Source: Hedera helix (Eukaryota > Streptophyta > Magnoliopsida > Apiales > Araliaceae). Taken from it: a stretch of 64,000 bases of DNA. Each line of letters opens with the position of its first letter. The first letter of the stretch is position 1. This document shows, one piece after another, positions 23,411 through 36,100 of the stretch. The translations under genes and the position numbers were made by a program. Where the stretch lies: NCBI GenBank assembly GCA_947179155.2, contig OX359284.1:11596432-11660431 (forward strand), given 5' to 3'. The notes beneath the pieces are model-generated. The model worked only from the letters and a program-made list of their open reading frames with translations. It ran no database searches and was not told where the DNA came from.

Positions 23411-25797
23411 AAAAAAAATTATGGTCATTACAAATAATAGCAGAGCTGGAGGTTACAAACTTTGGGTAAACGATACCTTAGGCCATAACCTTAGTAAGAA
23501 AGAGTAAGGTTAGTTGCGTGTTCTAAAAATCCAAGCGTATAGTAAACTCGTAACTAATGATTGTATGGTGGAGCCCCTCAGCGAATAGGCGACTATGGCC
23601 TGACTAGGACAAGCTCCTCAAGCCATATGATTGTGGTAAGTTTCTGAGCCCAAATACATAATAAGTTTGATGAACATGGGAGGGATTAAAGTAGAGAGCC
23701 AAAATATGAAAGATATAAGATTATAAGAAAAAGATAGAGATGTTAAGAAAGATCTGAATGAAGGTAACGAATTGAGAAAATTTATAAGTTCAATTAAGGA
23801 TATATTTGAAAGAATATTTGAAATGATTCAAAAAGATAAATCTCAAAAAAAAATCAAGGGACACTTGATTTAAGCAATAAAGATGATACGGTAATCTAAA
23901 AAGCATAGAAAAAGATCATAATAATATGATCACAAACAGTAAGAGGATCATACTACAATACGATCACAAAATAAGGAAAGCGAATAAGGAATAGATTGTA
24001 AAGCAAGATCATGATGGGATCCAATGAGACTGTAAAATAACAGAGAGATCTGTTAATGATCAAAAAGGTATAGCTTGATGCTATAAAGAGAAATGGTACT
24101 ATGAAATAGTATAAGAAGAACTCAGAGAATGATGAGACATGAAATACGGAAATGTTATGGTTAGGGGACAGAAAGTTTAGGTACAAAATTTCAATTGAGG
24201 ACTCACGTGGTGACTGAGTTGCATAATCCTTTGTATGAGCAGGGGACTTGTGTTTACTTAGTTACGATGTGATAATCATTGAAATGTTAGAGTCGCGCTA
24301 GCAGTTTTGATAGATAGATAATATTAAGTTTAGGCACGAGTTCTTAAAACTCATACGTATGGTAAGTCCATGACTCATAATCGTATGGTATGTTTTGAGC
24401 CCCTCAGCATATGGGTAGTCTTTGATTTGTTCTCAGACTACGTATTGCTAGGACAAGCTCCTAAACTTGTATTCTTGTGGTAAGTTCCTAGACTCATAAT
24501 GCGTGAAAAGTTTGATGAACTACACGGGGGTATAGAAATGTGGGAGTAGCCAGGAATCTTTAGTGTGTTATGTAATAATAGTCCTAGCAATAAATACAGT
24601 AATTAGGTAAAGAGCAGAAGGGGGCGGATGTTTTGGAATTTTGGGTATTCCCACTCTTCTAGCTTTGCTAGATTTTAAAAAAATTGGCCTCAAGCTAACT
24701 TCGCACTAATGTGCTTTTAAGAATACAAATGAATTTTAAGCGATTTAAAAAGTATCTATGCTACTTGTTTCAGCTAGATAAAAATATTTTTAAACATCAA
24801 AATATATTTCAAAAGAATCATCAATGCACATTTTAGCCCGGTGTAAATGTGATGAATGACGGAATGTTCAACGTGTTATTAAGATTGTGCGGTACTATGA
24901 CATCATAAGATGATTCGGCACCATAAAGTATGGTGTAGGAATTATTAACGACGGAATCCTCAGCGTATTGTCAAGATGATGCGGTAACATGAAGTCATAA
25001 ATGATTTTGATTTATGAAAGTATGTCAAAGCTATAAGTCAATGCCATTTGACTCGGCTAGACGTTTTGAAAAGTTTTGACATGATGAATATTTTGAGATT
25101 TCTGCGGATTACAAATTGTTAAAAGAAAATATATGCTAATTGATCTGGCTAGACAAGCGTCTAAGCTATTTGGATCAGCTAGACAAATTTTTAAATATAT
25201 TTATTGAATTCATATTCTTTGAAAGTGATACCCAATCAAATTACTTTTGTATGAATTCTAATGCTGAAATGAACAATCCTATAAAAATGGGACATAAAGA
25301 GATTACGAGTATTGCAGGTTGATCAAATGGTCACCTGGCATAACAAGATACAGGCATTGCAGAGTAATCATCTAGCGTGCCAATGTATGGATGAAATGTC
25401 CATCACTTTAATGGCAGATTGATCCACTGTCAATGGTTTACTGTATGAGGTACTCTGGGAGGGAAGTACTGTTAAACCGGGATCATGTTCAGCATATTAT
25501 GAAAATCTATCACTTTAGTGGTTTGCAGTATGAGGTACTCTGAGAGTGAAGTACTGTTAAACTGGGATATGTGTTCATTTAACATATTATGAAAGTTTTT
25601 TTTTTCAAAATAAAAAAAAAAAATTAAATTCCTCTACTCTTATGAAAATTGGATGGTAGGATGGGGTGGCATTTTCTAATTATGAGCAATAATGAAAGTA
25701 TAATTTGTGGGACAAAGAAACTATGAAATGTGATGAATTAGAAAAGTTGCAAATGGATGAGATATGAGTACACAGAAATTTCGAAGATGAAATTTTT
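23411..25797 (+). repeat. E1 internal region: duplicated non-coding units
   Basis: The leader-like unit around 23518-23690 (GAGCCCCTCAGCG..., GACAAGCTCCT..., AAGTTTGATGAAC) is repeated in diverged form at about 24330-24530. Later, GAGGTACTCTG...GAAGTACTGTTAAAC occurs at 25447 and again at 25527, and a CGGAAT..TCA.CGT unit repeats at 24857 and 24952. Open frames here are short and show no domain. The region looks like untranslated leader sequence expanded by duplication, typical of a non-autonomous derivative. Confidence 0.75.
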
Positions 25798-25811
25798 GAA
25801 GAAAGGGTGAA
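25798..25811 (+). promoter_or_regulatory. E1 polypurine tract
   Basis: GAAGAAAGGGTGAA lies directly before the 3' LTR. The preceding ATTTCGAAGATGAAATTTT matches the usual tail of chromovirus pol genes. This is the plus-strand priming site that defines the LTR start at 25812. Confidence 0.85.
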
Positions 25812-26791
25812 TGTGACACCCAGGATTTTTAGAGTAATTCCAAATAAGGATTATGATGAATTAAGTAAAAGTTAGTATTTAAAACCTAGTGTTGAATGAC
25901 AGAGGTATTAAGAAATGATTTATGATATAAGCAATGTGCTAAATGACCTATGTGGTTGATTCAATATGTTGGATATGTTACAAAGAGAATTGGAATGTGA
26001 AGAAGATTTATGAATATGAGTTAAGGAAATAAGGTTGAATGTACAGAGTAAATGATGTGTAATAGAGAGTATGAAATAAGTTGATTGAGTAAGGGTAAAT
26101 GCGATTAACGAAAGAATTTTTTTTCTCAAAGAATGAGAAACTATCTTGATAAATACATCAAGAAACAAGTTAAAGTGTTACTAATAAAATTTCTAGAGAA
26201 TTATGAAATGTAATATTACAAAGAAATTGTGAATTGAGTTAAGAAATTAATACTCTAACTGTTACGATCATTATGGTGCCATCTATTAAAAATGTGAGTT
26301 ATGGATATTAAAGAGGTAACTTATGGTTATTAGTGAATTTAATTGTTATTTATCAAAATACAAGTATAGCAAAGTGCTATAGATGAGATATGTAAAGTTT
26401 TTACGAAAATAGTGATTCCGGGGATGGAATCCTGTTAAAGGGGGAAGAATGTGAGGACCCGAATTTTCGGGATCATTTTTAATAATATTAAATAAGAATT
26501 TAAATAACAAATTATTAAGGTTATTTAAATTACTTATGATTGATATATTTTATGTGATTTAAGTGCGTGATGAGATTTTATTGATAAATTAATTATGTAC
26601 AAAGATGGTGATAAATGGTGTTGAATTAAAATAATTGAAAAGTAAATAAATTGTTTAAAAATAATTTATTAAGAATAAGAGAAATTAAATATAATGGTAC
26701 AATAAAATTGTACAATAAAATTATTGTGGAGGTGCAGAAAGTATTATTTAAATGATGTTATGTGGTAATGCGAAATATATGAATTAGATAT

Positions 26792-26796
<5 letters not shown>

Positions 26797-26868
<72 letters not shown>

Positions 26869-26879
26869 GGGGGGGGGGG
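26797..26879. repeat. Compound (TA)n-(TG)n-G(n) microsatellite
   Basis: A TA run, then TG repeats, then about ten G residues, inside the E1 3' LTR and missing from its 5' LTR because of the deletion there. Confidence 0.95.
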
Positions 26880-28214
26880 CATGTTTAATTGTTGTAATTA
26901 TAGATTTCATTAATTATGAAAATTAAGGGATTAATAATTAAATTAATCCAAAGTTAAATAAAAAGTGAATGAAGAAGTTAGTAAAAATTAAAAGTATTGA
27001 TTATATAATTAATCAATAATTATGGTGAAAGCTTAGAAATTATTTAAGAAGAAAATGTAATTATATAAATTATATAATAATAAATTATGTAATTTATATA
27101 AGAAAATTTAAGGAAAGAATAATTATATAAATTATATAAGAATAATTATATAATTTATATAAGAGAATTAAATTAATTAAGAAATGAAATATATTTGTAC
27201 AATTTGGGCAATATTTTATTATATAATGTGCCAAATAGTAAAGAAAATTGTAAATAAATGAGGAGAAGTAATGTTTTAATTTTTTAAAATTATATTTATG
27301 GTATAATGGAATTATTTTCAATTTTAGGGAAAATAATGTTTGAGGAACGTAAACATGTGGATGTAACATGTTGTCCAAGTAACAAAGTGAAAAAGTATTA
27401 AAAATAATTTTTATATGTTATATGAATTATTTTATGAATTTTGGAGGTATAAATTACCTCATATAATTACATGCATGTTATTATGCATGTGCAAAATTTG
27501 TCAAGTAAAGTACCTAAAAGAGGTCTAAATATTATTTATAAATCATGTTATGAATTTTGATGAATTAAAATAAATATTTTACATACATTACGTAAAATAT
27601 TTATTACACGCAATAACTACGTAATGTATTAAAATAATTAAATTATGCGTGATTTTTACCCAACCAACTTATAAGTCGATGGCATGATAAGTCGGTGGAG
27701 TATTTTTATTCCAACATGGTTAAGTTCTTTGTGGGAATATAAAAATGAATAAGCAAGAAAAGGAAAGAAAAGCAAACAAAAATCACATTCTCTCCATTTT
27801 TCTTTTCTTTCCACCGAAACCACCACCACCTTGCCACCCTAACACCACCACCATAAGAAGAAGAAATATTATGGTGCCATCCAAGAGTAGAACAAGCCTC
27901 TAAGGAAGATTTTCAAAGCTTTGGAAGGTTGTTCGAGAAAGGTTTTTGAACTACCAATTCAATAATTGGACGTCAAGGCAAGTTCTTCAGTACTTTGATG
28001 TTAATTGTTTACCTGTTAGAATATGTTAATTCTTGTTCAAATGCAAATAAATTATGTGTTATGTGATCTGTGAATAATATGACAACGATATGTACTTTGT
28101 GCAATAATGTGAATATATGTGAGATATATTGCTTGGGTAGAAGCACAACACGTGATGTATGACACACACAGAGCATGTTATACTATGTGATACATGAAGC
28201 ATGAAAGGTGTAAA

Positions 28215-28260
28215 CTGTTGAACTTGATGAGCCGTTGTGCTCATTACTTGCATAATATAA
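28215..28260 (+). promoter_or_regulatory. Conserved LTR stem-loop region (E1 3' LTR)
   Basis: TGAGCCGTTGTGCTCA with a perfect 5-bp stem, then TTACTTGCATAATATAAAC and TTTTGCAGG, in the sense direction of E1. Confidence 0.55.
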
Positions 28261-31200
28261 ACTTTTGCAGGTAAATAAATGATTTTTCAGGAATATCGGA
28301 TTGTGTTAAAGATGGATTATCCTAAAAGATTGTGAATGTTATTATTATATTTTCAATATTATAATTCAATGTGAGTACATTTGCTAAGATTATATTGATG
28401 TACTGTATGTACATATAAAGTGGATCCGAATAGGATGAGCAAAATATAAAATTGTGTACTGTGATTATTCCAGATAATTGTTACGATATAGAGTTTTTAA
28501 TTATGAATTATGAAACAAAGAATATTGTATAGATATAAACAATATTAAATTTTAAAGGTTGAGCTTAATGGTACTTGTAACAGAAAGAAAAAGTAAAGTT
28601 TGGGATCCAAGGACTAGGATCGAGATATTAAGTTTTTAAATATGCAAATATTTTAATACAATGATAGAGAAAAAAAAATTATACCGAAAAAAATTCAGTA
28701 ATTGATAATTTAAAGACAATTGATGGATTAAATGAAGTGATTAAAGATTTATTAACGGACCGAAATTTGGACGTTAAGGAAATAATGTTTAATAAACATG
28801 AAATTTAAGGAAATAAGTTTTGTCGAATTTCGGAGTCGTTACAATTAATCTTAAAATCATATTATATTATCCTCAATCATCTTCACGGCGACTTTGTGCG
28901 TTAAAACGTAACTTTTAACCTTTAAAGACATTGATTGACCATAATGTGGTCCATATTTTTTTTTCTTTTTCTTTTTCTTTTTCTTTTTTTAAACTTACTA
29001 TCAATACCTGTCTTAAGATCGTAACATTCACTTTACTAGAACTTAGATCATATACAAATAAGTTATGACCTAGTCTATTACATTTTCAAAATCATATATA
29101 TATAATGATTTTACATAGCATACCATGTTCATACATTCAACCGTTAAACTATCCATACAAAATCTTGTTTACTAATTTCTGTTCCATACATGTGAGTTTA
29201 TTACATATAAAACTCGACCAATAATAATACATTAATCTTACATCATTACCTCTTCTCTATGAATAATACATACATACAAAACAATCCATACGGATTTACA
29301 AAACATTCATTTCTTTGTTAACGACCAAGTTCATAATTAAAAGCTTAGACGTTAATTAACTTGTACATTCATAAATTTACTTTTATCGGCTTTACTTGGA
29401 CATTGCACAAATACATATAACAAATTCTTTCACGTTTATTTATGCATTCACCATTCTTTATCTTTAGCTTAACCGGAACCTCCGACCTTCTCATACATTG
29501 CCTGAAATGTTAGTTCATAGCAAGAGTGAGCACATAGACTTAGCAAGTCAATCAGATAACACTTTACATGCTCGCAGTTCATAATATATGTCATGTTTTC
29601 TTTACTTTACTATGTTATGCATAATGTCACATATTGCATTTAACAATTAAAACATATAGTTACACGTAATGCACATCTGGAAACATTTAATGTCATATAG
29701 TTCATGTAGAATAGTTAGTACACTTAAGTCTGAAAAACTTGTCTGGTATGCTTTATATACTTAACATTTACGCTTCTTCAAACGTCTTTCATGTCTGTCT
29801 TGTCAGTTTGCTACTTTGAGCTCTATATGTCACTACACAACCTATATATCATTATAGGATCATAAAACTTTCTATAACTTGACAAACTTAATCCATAATC
29901 ACTTATTCATTCATCTCTATTCATTTCACATTTGATGTATTACACCTTACATAGGTTAATAATACATCCTAGCTTGTTCCCGACCTTTTACATAACCCTT
30001 AATATGGTTTGACTTAGCTTTAGGCATGTTATATTATGACATTCATCATCCCATTATACCTTAACACCATTTACATTGACCATTATTATTAATTCTAGGG
30101 TTTATATAACTTATTTCTATCATTCCACATCAAAATATAGTTTTTTGGAAGCTTAATTTTTTTTTAAATGCAAAGAAATCTCACCCCAGAACCATCAGAG
30201 CTCGCTGGCCATGAAATGTTCTTGGCCATGAACAGTACATTTGGCCCCGGCACAGTGTTTAGTACAAAACATTGCCGATTTTTAATTCCTTCATCTTACA
30301 TCCAATTAAGCTTAAATTTGGACCAAATCTAGACCTCACTACCTAGTATTTTACAAAAATACTACTTGGCACATTTGGCTACTCAAAATCATTGCAAAAC
30401 TAGCCCGTAGGAGGGTTGTTCAACACTTTTCCACACTTATAAAATTTTTCTAACTTTAAATTCCAACTTTGTGATTTTTGGCCATTCGCTTCAAAACTCA
30501 ATTCCAACACTTGACATAACTCACATATATCATATAAGATGTGTAGGCCTTTCAAACCATAAAATTATACCCGAGGTGGGTTTTGTCCATAAAAGTCCAT
30601 TAAGGGTCGAAACGATCGATTTCGAAACTCATTTTCATTCCAATTCTCATTCGTTGATTCTCAAATCAACCTAAACACGTGTAATAACATAAAACTAGGC
30701 CATTTGAATTCATTTCACCTTTAATTCTGCATAATTGCCAAAAATCACCTCTTAGTTGCATTTTCATCAAATTTCATAAACTTTCCTAACTTTTCATTTG
30801 CCAAAACAAATACAATTTTGGCACTTTTTTACAAAACTTGATTCTAACACCTCATTTAACAATATAACACATAATTGACTCGCACGGGCCTTCAAGACAT
30901 TTAAAACTTTTCAAATGAACTTAGTTTTTCCAAATGACTCGTTTTAGGCGTCGATGAACGTTTTTAAACGTTTAAAATCTTCAATTGTCGCCAAAAACGC
31001 CAAATAACTTTCAAATTAACTTAAACACATGTATTTACATCAAACGTAGCTTTTTGGCCTCATTTGATCAATAAATACACAAAATGGCCAAAATTCACAC
31101 TTTAATGACATTTTATCAACTTTCAAAATTTAACACTTAAACCCCTTTTTGAATTCTCAACTCTACACATAAAATACCTTAACATATATACATTTAACCA

Positions 31201-31420
31201 CTTTATGTATTCACATACTTCCATATATACATTCCAAGTCACTTTACAGATTACAATTTGGTTTATATAGAAAATATAGCTTAATATTGTAATCTTTTCA
31301 CATCAACTCATATTTTCAACCATATATTACCTTAAGATGCTATCTAGCATGCAATTTCTCATGCTTCAAACATATTCAACCTTCTTAGTTAGGTTTTCAT
31401 CATTTTTAATCACATATAAC

Positions 31421-32729
31421 TAGACCTGGCAAACGGGCCGGGCCAGCCCAAACGGGCTGGGCTGAAAGCGGGCCGGGCTATTTTTGGGCCGGGCCAAAAT
31501 GGCCCAAAATTTTTTGGGCTAAAATTATGAGGCTCGTGGCCCAGCTCGGGCCGGGCCGGCCCTGCCCGCGGGCTTCTTCCTTATTATTATTTTTTTCTTT
31601 TCTTCCTGAAACTTGGTTCTTAATTCATGAAGAAAAAAATACAAAAGCTATTTCATTTTATACGACCACCAATTCACAGAATACCAACAAAGGCATAGCA
31701 GAGAACATTAATCCTTCACAGTTCACAGTAATACATGTTCATTACTCCTTTAGGACCTTCACAGTTCATTACTAATCATCTATTATACTTATAATACCAA
31801 CAACGACAACATAGCAGAACAACATTAACAGTTCACACTTCACAGGGTACTTAAGGCACAATCACACAAATGACACAATTAATTAGTAGCTTCACAGTTG
31901 CCTGGGTCAATCACACAAATGACACAATTAATTAGTAGCTTCACAGAATTAATGATGGACAAATGAACATAGGAAGAAAATAGAAGTAGCCTCGACTTTG
32001 ATAAACAGTTAATCATCTAAAGTTGTAAACTAAAAAAGAACATAAGTACTGAAGTACATAACTGGATGCCGGATGGTCTTAGATATATAAACAAATACAG
32101 ATATATACAGAGAGACAAAATTACCCAAACAGAAATGGTCTCAACTCTCAAATCTCAACTCTCACGGTCACGGACGGAGACGGAGGATTGGGATTTGGGA
32201 CGAAGAGAACTTAGAGAAGAAAAGATAGCAGTGGGCCAGTCGTTGATCGATTGGGATTTGTCAATTTGGGACGGAGACGGAGGATCGGGATTAAGGTTTG
32301 CGAGATCTACCTGCCGATTACCGAAGGCGAAGAGTTTGCAAATAAGAAATCAGATATGCCGATTGCCGATCTAGCTACCGATTTGCATATAAGACTTGCT
32401 CACTTAGGGTTTGGTTTGGGGCAAATCGAATTGGTTTGCTCGCTGTTCACGTGAGTGCTGAATCGGGAAACGGGAAAGAAAATGAATTGGTCTGCTGACT
32501 GCTACTCTGCTTGGTCTATACTCTAGCCTACATAAGTAAAGTTTTTTTTTTTAAAACAGGGTCAGGCCGGGCCGGGTGCCCGCGGGCTGGGCTTTAACGG
32601 GCCGGGCCAAAATTAGGTCAGGCCAAATACGCCCAGAAATTTATGGGCTAAAAATGTGAAGCCCAAAAACCATTTTTTTACGGGCTGGCCCGCCCGGGCC
32701 GCGGGGCTGGCCCTATTTTGCCAGGTCTA
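31421..32729. mobile_element. Non-autonomous hAT element nested in LTR F
   Basis: It has 13-bp terminal inverted repeats TAGACCTGGCAAA and a perfect 8-bp TSD CATATAAC (31413-31420 and 32730-32737), both diagnostic of hAT transposons. About 150 bp at each end is crowded with GGGCCGGGC / GGGCTGGGC motifs, in opposite sense at the two ends, like the subterminal transposase-binding repeats of hAT elements. The interior has a roughly 50-bp duplication (31861-31946). It has an open frame of 102 codons (32066-32374) with no transposase motif. It is too short for a transposase gene and so is a deletion derivative or MITE. Confidence 0.93.
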
Positions 32730-35700
32730 CATATAACACATGATCACCCAATGAATCATGATTTTTAGCTTGAATTTAGACATGAATAGTACACCACCTT
32801 TGTTCTACCACTCACATGCTTAGGTTTTCATGAAATACCAAACATATAGCATGTAACTTCACATAATATTTACATTTAACCATATATTCTTGCATGGCTA
32901 GACATATTCTTGCATTTAAGCTCATGAATACAAAGTTTTAGAACTTAAACTCATTGATACCTTCTTTGGCTCTTCTCTCCTCTTGCTATAAAGCTTGTTA
33001 AAGCTTGAATCTTCACTTTGATATCTAGTTCTTCATCTCTTGCTCACTTTTCCATCAATTCTTCCAAGGTTCCATCAAACCCTAGCTCCCTTTCTCTTCT
33101 TGCTATCTTTTCTCCCTTAGACTCTCACTTTGCTAGAACTTTCGAATGGAATAAGAAAATGAAATCAACTAGCTTGATACACACACATATATATATATTG
33201 TATATATGTTATTCGAACAACTAATCATAGTTAGTTAGCTTAACTCATGTATGGTTAAGGGCTTGCAAGTCATTTCCCATTACTAAACAAGGCTAACTTG
33301 GTTATTACACCATCATAAGACACAATTGTCATTTTCCAATTTGTTAAGGGTAATTTAGTTATTACCCCATCTTCCTAGAGAATTAATTCCTTTAAATTCA
33401 TAATTTGCTTATTTTTACACTAATTCAAGTCTTTTTTTAACCAAATTTGTTTCCTTAAGCTTGAATTTTAATCCACCATCACATATTCCATAACTTGCTT
33501 GTCCCATAATACTTGTCACATTTCAAAATATGAATTTCATGACATAATTATTCATTTACCCTTATGCTAAATTACATATCAATACAATCTTTATTCCTAC
33601 AAATCATATCGATTTCACATTCAATCAATTTCAATCCTCGACATCTCAAGTAATCAAAATACTCACTCTCTCTATAAACTGCTTGCTCGAAAAGCAAACC
33701 TTGCTCTCGGATTACCCAAAATTCATTTCTTCAACCATTTAAGATCATAATACATTTTTATGACTTTTACATCCCTTCACTTGTCCACTTAATATACACA
33801 TTTCACTTTGAACTGTACTTGCATTCAACATTCTTTCTACTCATGTTTGGGGGTATTACCTTTCTGTCTTTACACGTCATATACCTGATTATTTTATTTT
33901 AGTCCTTCAATATCAGTTCTTAATAACTTCAAACTATTTAAAGATCATCAATCTTATTATTCCTTTAATCTCTATCTTGAATCCTTCTTTATCTATCATA
34001 TCAATTATACATATACACATATTCAATCTACCACATAGGTCATAATAGCACATTGATCACATAACAATTTGTATTACATTGTTCTTACATTTTCTGTCAT
34101 TCATAACTAGGTTTTAATTATTAACCTTTACTTAATTTACCATAATGCTTGTTTAGCAATCTTGTAAAATCCTAGGGTGTCATAGAGCAACTAGCTTTCT
34201 CAGCAAGTTTAAGTTAACAATAATTACAAGAATGATATATTATGATTGAATAGAAATAATTTCTAATATTTCAACAATATATAATAATTGTGAAAGGGCG
34301 AGAATTAAGTTTCAATTAAAAGAAATGATTGAGTCTTTATTGTTGAGTGGGCACTATGAACCATGAACTAATGCTAAGGTATATCAAAAATTTAACTGAC
34401 CCTTTTAGTGTTTTGATATTTGAGGGGATCAACCTCTTATACCCTATGTGTATGCATAACATTTAGACATCTTGCGCATGTTCGGTTTCTCGATAATATT
34501 CCCCTTATTATGGTTGTTTTTTCTCAATCTTACTATAAGAGCCCACATCAACTATTAGCTTTGATAAGCTTAACAATATTCTAATGATTAAATTTATACA
34601 TGAAATGTCTAGCTGAACAATTAGCATAGACTATTCTTAAACAGTGCATGAATAAAAGAACTTAAATGTTTCCTAGTTAAATAATGAAACAATCTTTAAT
34701 TGCTCACAAGTGTGGATAACAATAATAATATCGAGGTGGATTAATTTTCAATAATTAAACCACTTAGAGATCTTGTAAAATAAATACAAGTCGGGTATAG
34801 GAAACTTGCATGTATTGTAGTCTACTGCTTACACAATTTAATTTACTTCTCTTGCAAAGACCTAACATAAATTTAATTTTTCAATTAGTATAACACATAT
34901 TGGTTTATGATAATAACATTTGTACATCTTACTTTAAATTATTAACATCTAATCACATAATTAATTATCCCATGATAATCCAAACACTTAATAATATTAT
35001 TACCCTTTAATAATCTTTTAATAATCTCTTATTCATTTTATAATATTATTAATTATTTAATAATATTTTATTTATTTTTAAATATTATTAATTATTTAAT
35101 AATATTTTGTTTATCTTCCATTATTATTAATCTTTTAAACAATTTAACATAATTGTGTTACCTTATTTATTGTTTACTGTTTAAATAATAAATAATTACC
35201 TTAATTCTTTTTATCACTCTATTTATTATTTAATATTATTTAGATAATAAATAATTACCTATTTAACTTTATTTACCTCAAATGGATCCCATATAAATAT
35301 TTATTAATTTGACATTTTTCTGACCCATGTTGGACTCACATATCCAACCCAACCAGACTCACATGGCTCGACCCAACCCAGTTAATAAAAAAATATTAAA
35401 TAATCCGGACTAGTGCCCTTGTGCTGTCCCTTTTTTCCCCAGACAAATTATTCCAGCTCAGCTGTAACGACCCCGAAATTCGACCCACTTTATTCCCTTA
35501 AATCTTGTATTTAATAAACATTATTTTCATTACGTCCAAATTTCGGTCCATTAATAAATCTTTCATCTCCTAAATTGATCCATTATTTAATTTTAAAATC
35601 ATCAATTATCAAAATTCTCATATAAATTTTTTTTCTCTTTCTTTATTCAATCATTGTATTAAAATATTTGGATATTTAAAATCCTTACATCTGGATCCTA

Positions 35701-36060
35701 GTCCCTGGATCGCAACCTTAACTTTTTCTTTCTTTCACTTGTATCATAAAGCTCGGCATTCAAATTTTAATACCATTCGTATCCATACAAATATTCCTTG
35801 TATCATCATTCGTAATCAAACATATAATAATTTCTACCGTAACAATTATCCTGACCAATCACAGTTCATAATTGAACTTTTATCATATCCATATTCAACT
35901 TACATATACATACAATTCCTCACAGTAATTTAATAAATTTCTCACATTGAATTATAATATTAACAATATAACAGTCACGTTTTCTACCTTCTAGGCAATT
36001 CATCTCTAACATAATCCAATATTCTTGAATTTCATTTCTTTCCTGCAAAAATGTTTATTA

Positions 36061-36100
36061 AGCAAGTAATGAGCACAACGGCTCAGCAAGTTCAACAGTT
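36061..36100 (-). promoter_or_regulatory. Conserved LTR stem-loop region (A-type, best copy)
   Basis: In LTR sense: AACTTGC, then TGAGC CGTTGT GCTCA (perfect 5-bp stem), TTACTTGC, TTAATAAAC and TTTTTGCAGG. The AATAAA shortly downstream suggests a role near the LTR polyadenylation site; this is inference. Confidence 0.55.

Larger units (their letters stand above)
22355..28843 (+). mobile_element. E1: non-autonomous LTR retrotransposon with chimeric LTRs
   Basis: The element is bounded by TSD ATTAA (22350-22354 and 28844-28848). The 5' LTR is 22355-23395, the Met-tRNA primer-binding site TGGTATCAGAGCT is 23398-23410, the non-coding internal region runs to the polypurine tract GAAGAAAGGGTGAA (25798-25811), and the 3' LTR is 25812-28843. 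The LTRs are about 97% alike in their first 190 bases (five differences counted), so insertion was fairly recent. No gag, protease, reverse transcriptase or integrase can be read, so it must have moved with enzymes supplied by another element. The 5' LTR lacks about 2 kb present in the 3' LTR. The LTR itself joins two families (see findings). Confidence 0.92.
25812..28843 (+). repeat. E1 3' LTR (full length, chimeric)
   Basis: Starts TGTGACACCCAGG and ends GAGTCGTTACA. Bases 25812 to about 26100 align with the start of F-type LTRs. A second polypurine tract (TTAAAGGGGGAAGAA) lies at about 26435-26449, and an A-type LTR beginning TGTGAGGACCC follows at about 26450-28843. It has a TATA box at 27738-27745 and the stem-loop region at 28215-28255. 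A compound (TA)n(TG)n plus G-run lies at about 26797-26879. It lacks the GC-rich palindrome module of other A-type LTRs. Confidence 0.88.
22288..34184 (-). mobile_element. F-type Del-like LTR nested in outer B
   Basis: It starts TGTAACACACCGAAATTCC and, read on the minus strand, begins TATGACACCCTAGGATTT (a G-to-A change of the usual TGTGACACCC). TSD GAGCA lies at 22283-22287 and 34185-34189. Its pieces are 22288-22354, 28849-31412 and 32738-34184, about 4.1 kb once E1 and the hAT element are removed. The 28990-30180 stretch matches the LTR fragment at 4390-5690. Its stem-loop region is at 29519-29555. It is a solo LTR. Confidence 0.8.

Noticed and set aside
31527..32454. Open frames of 67-102 codons in the hAT element
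   Set aside because: No transposase motif; the first spans the subterminal GC array and the others overlap each other in different frames.
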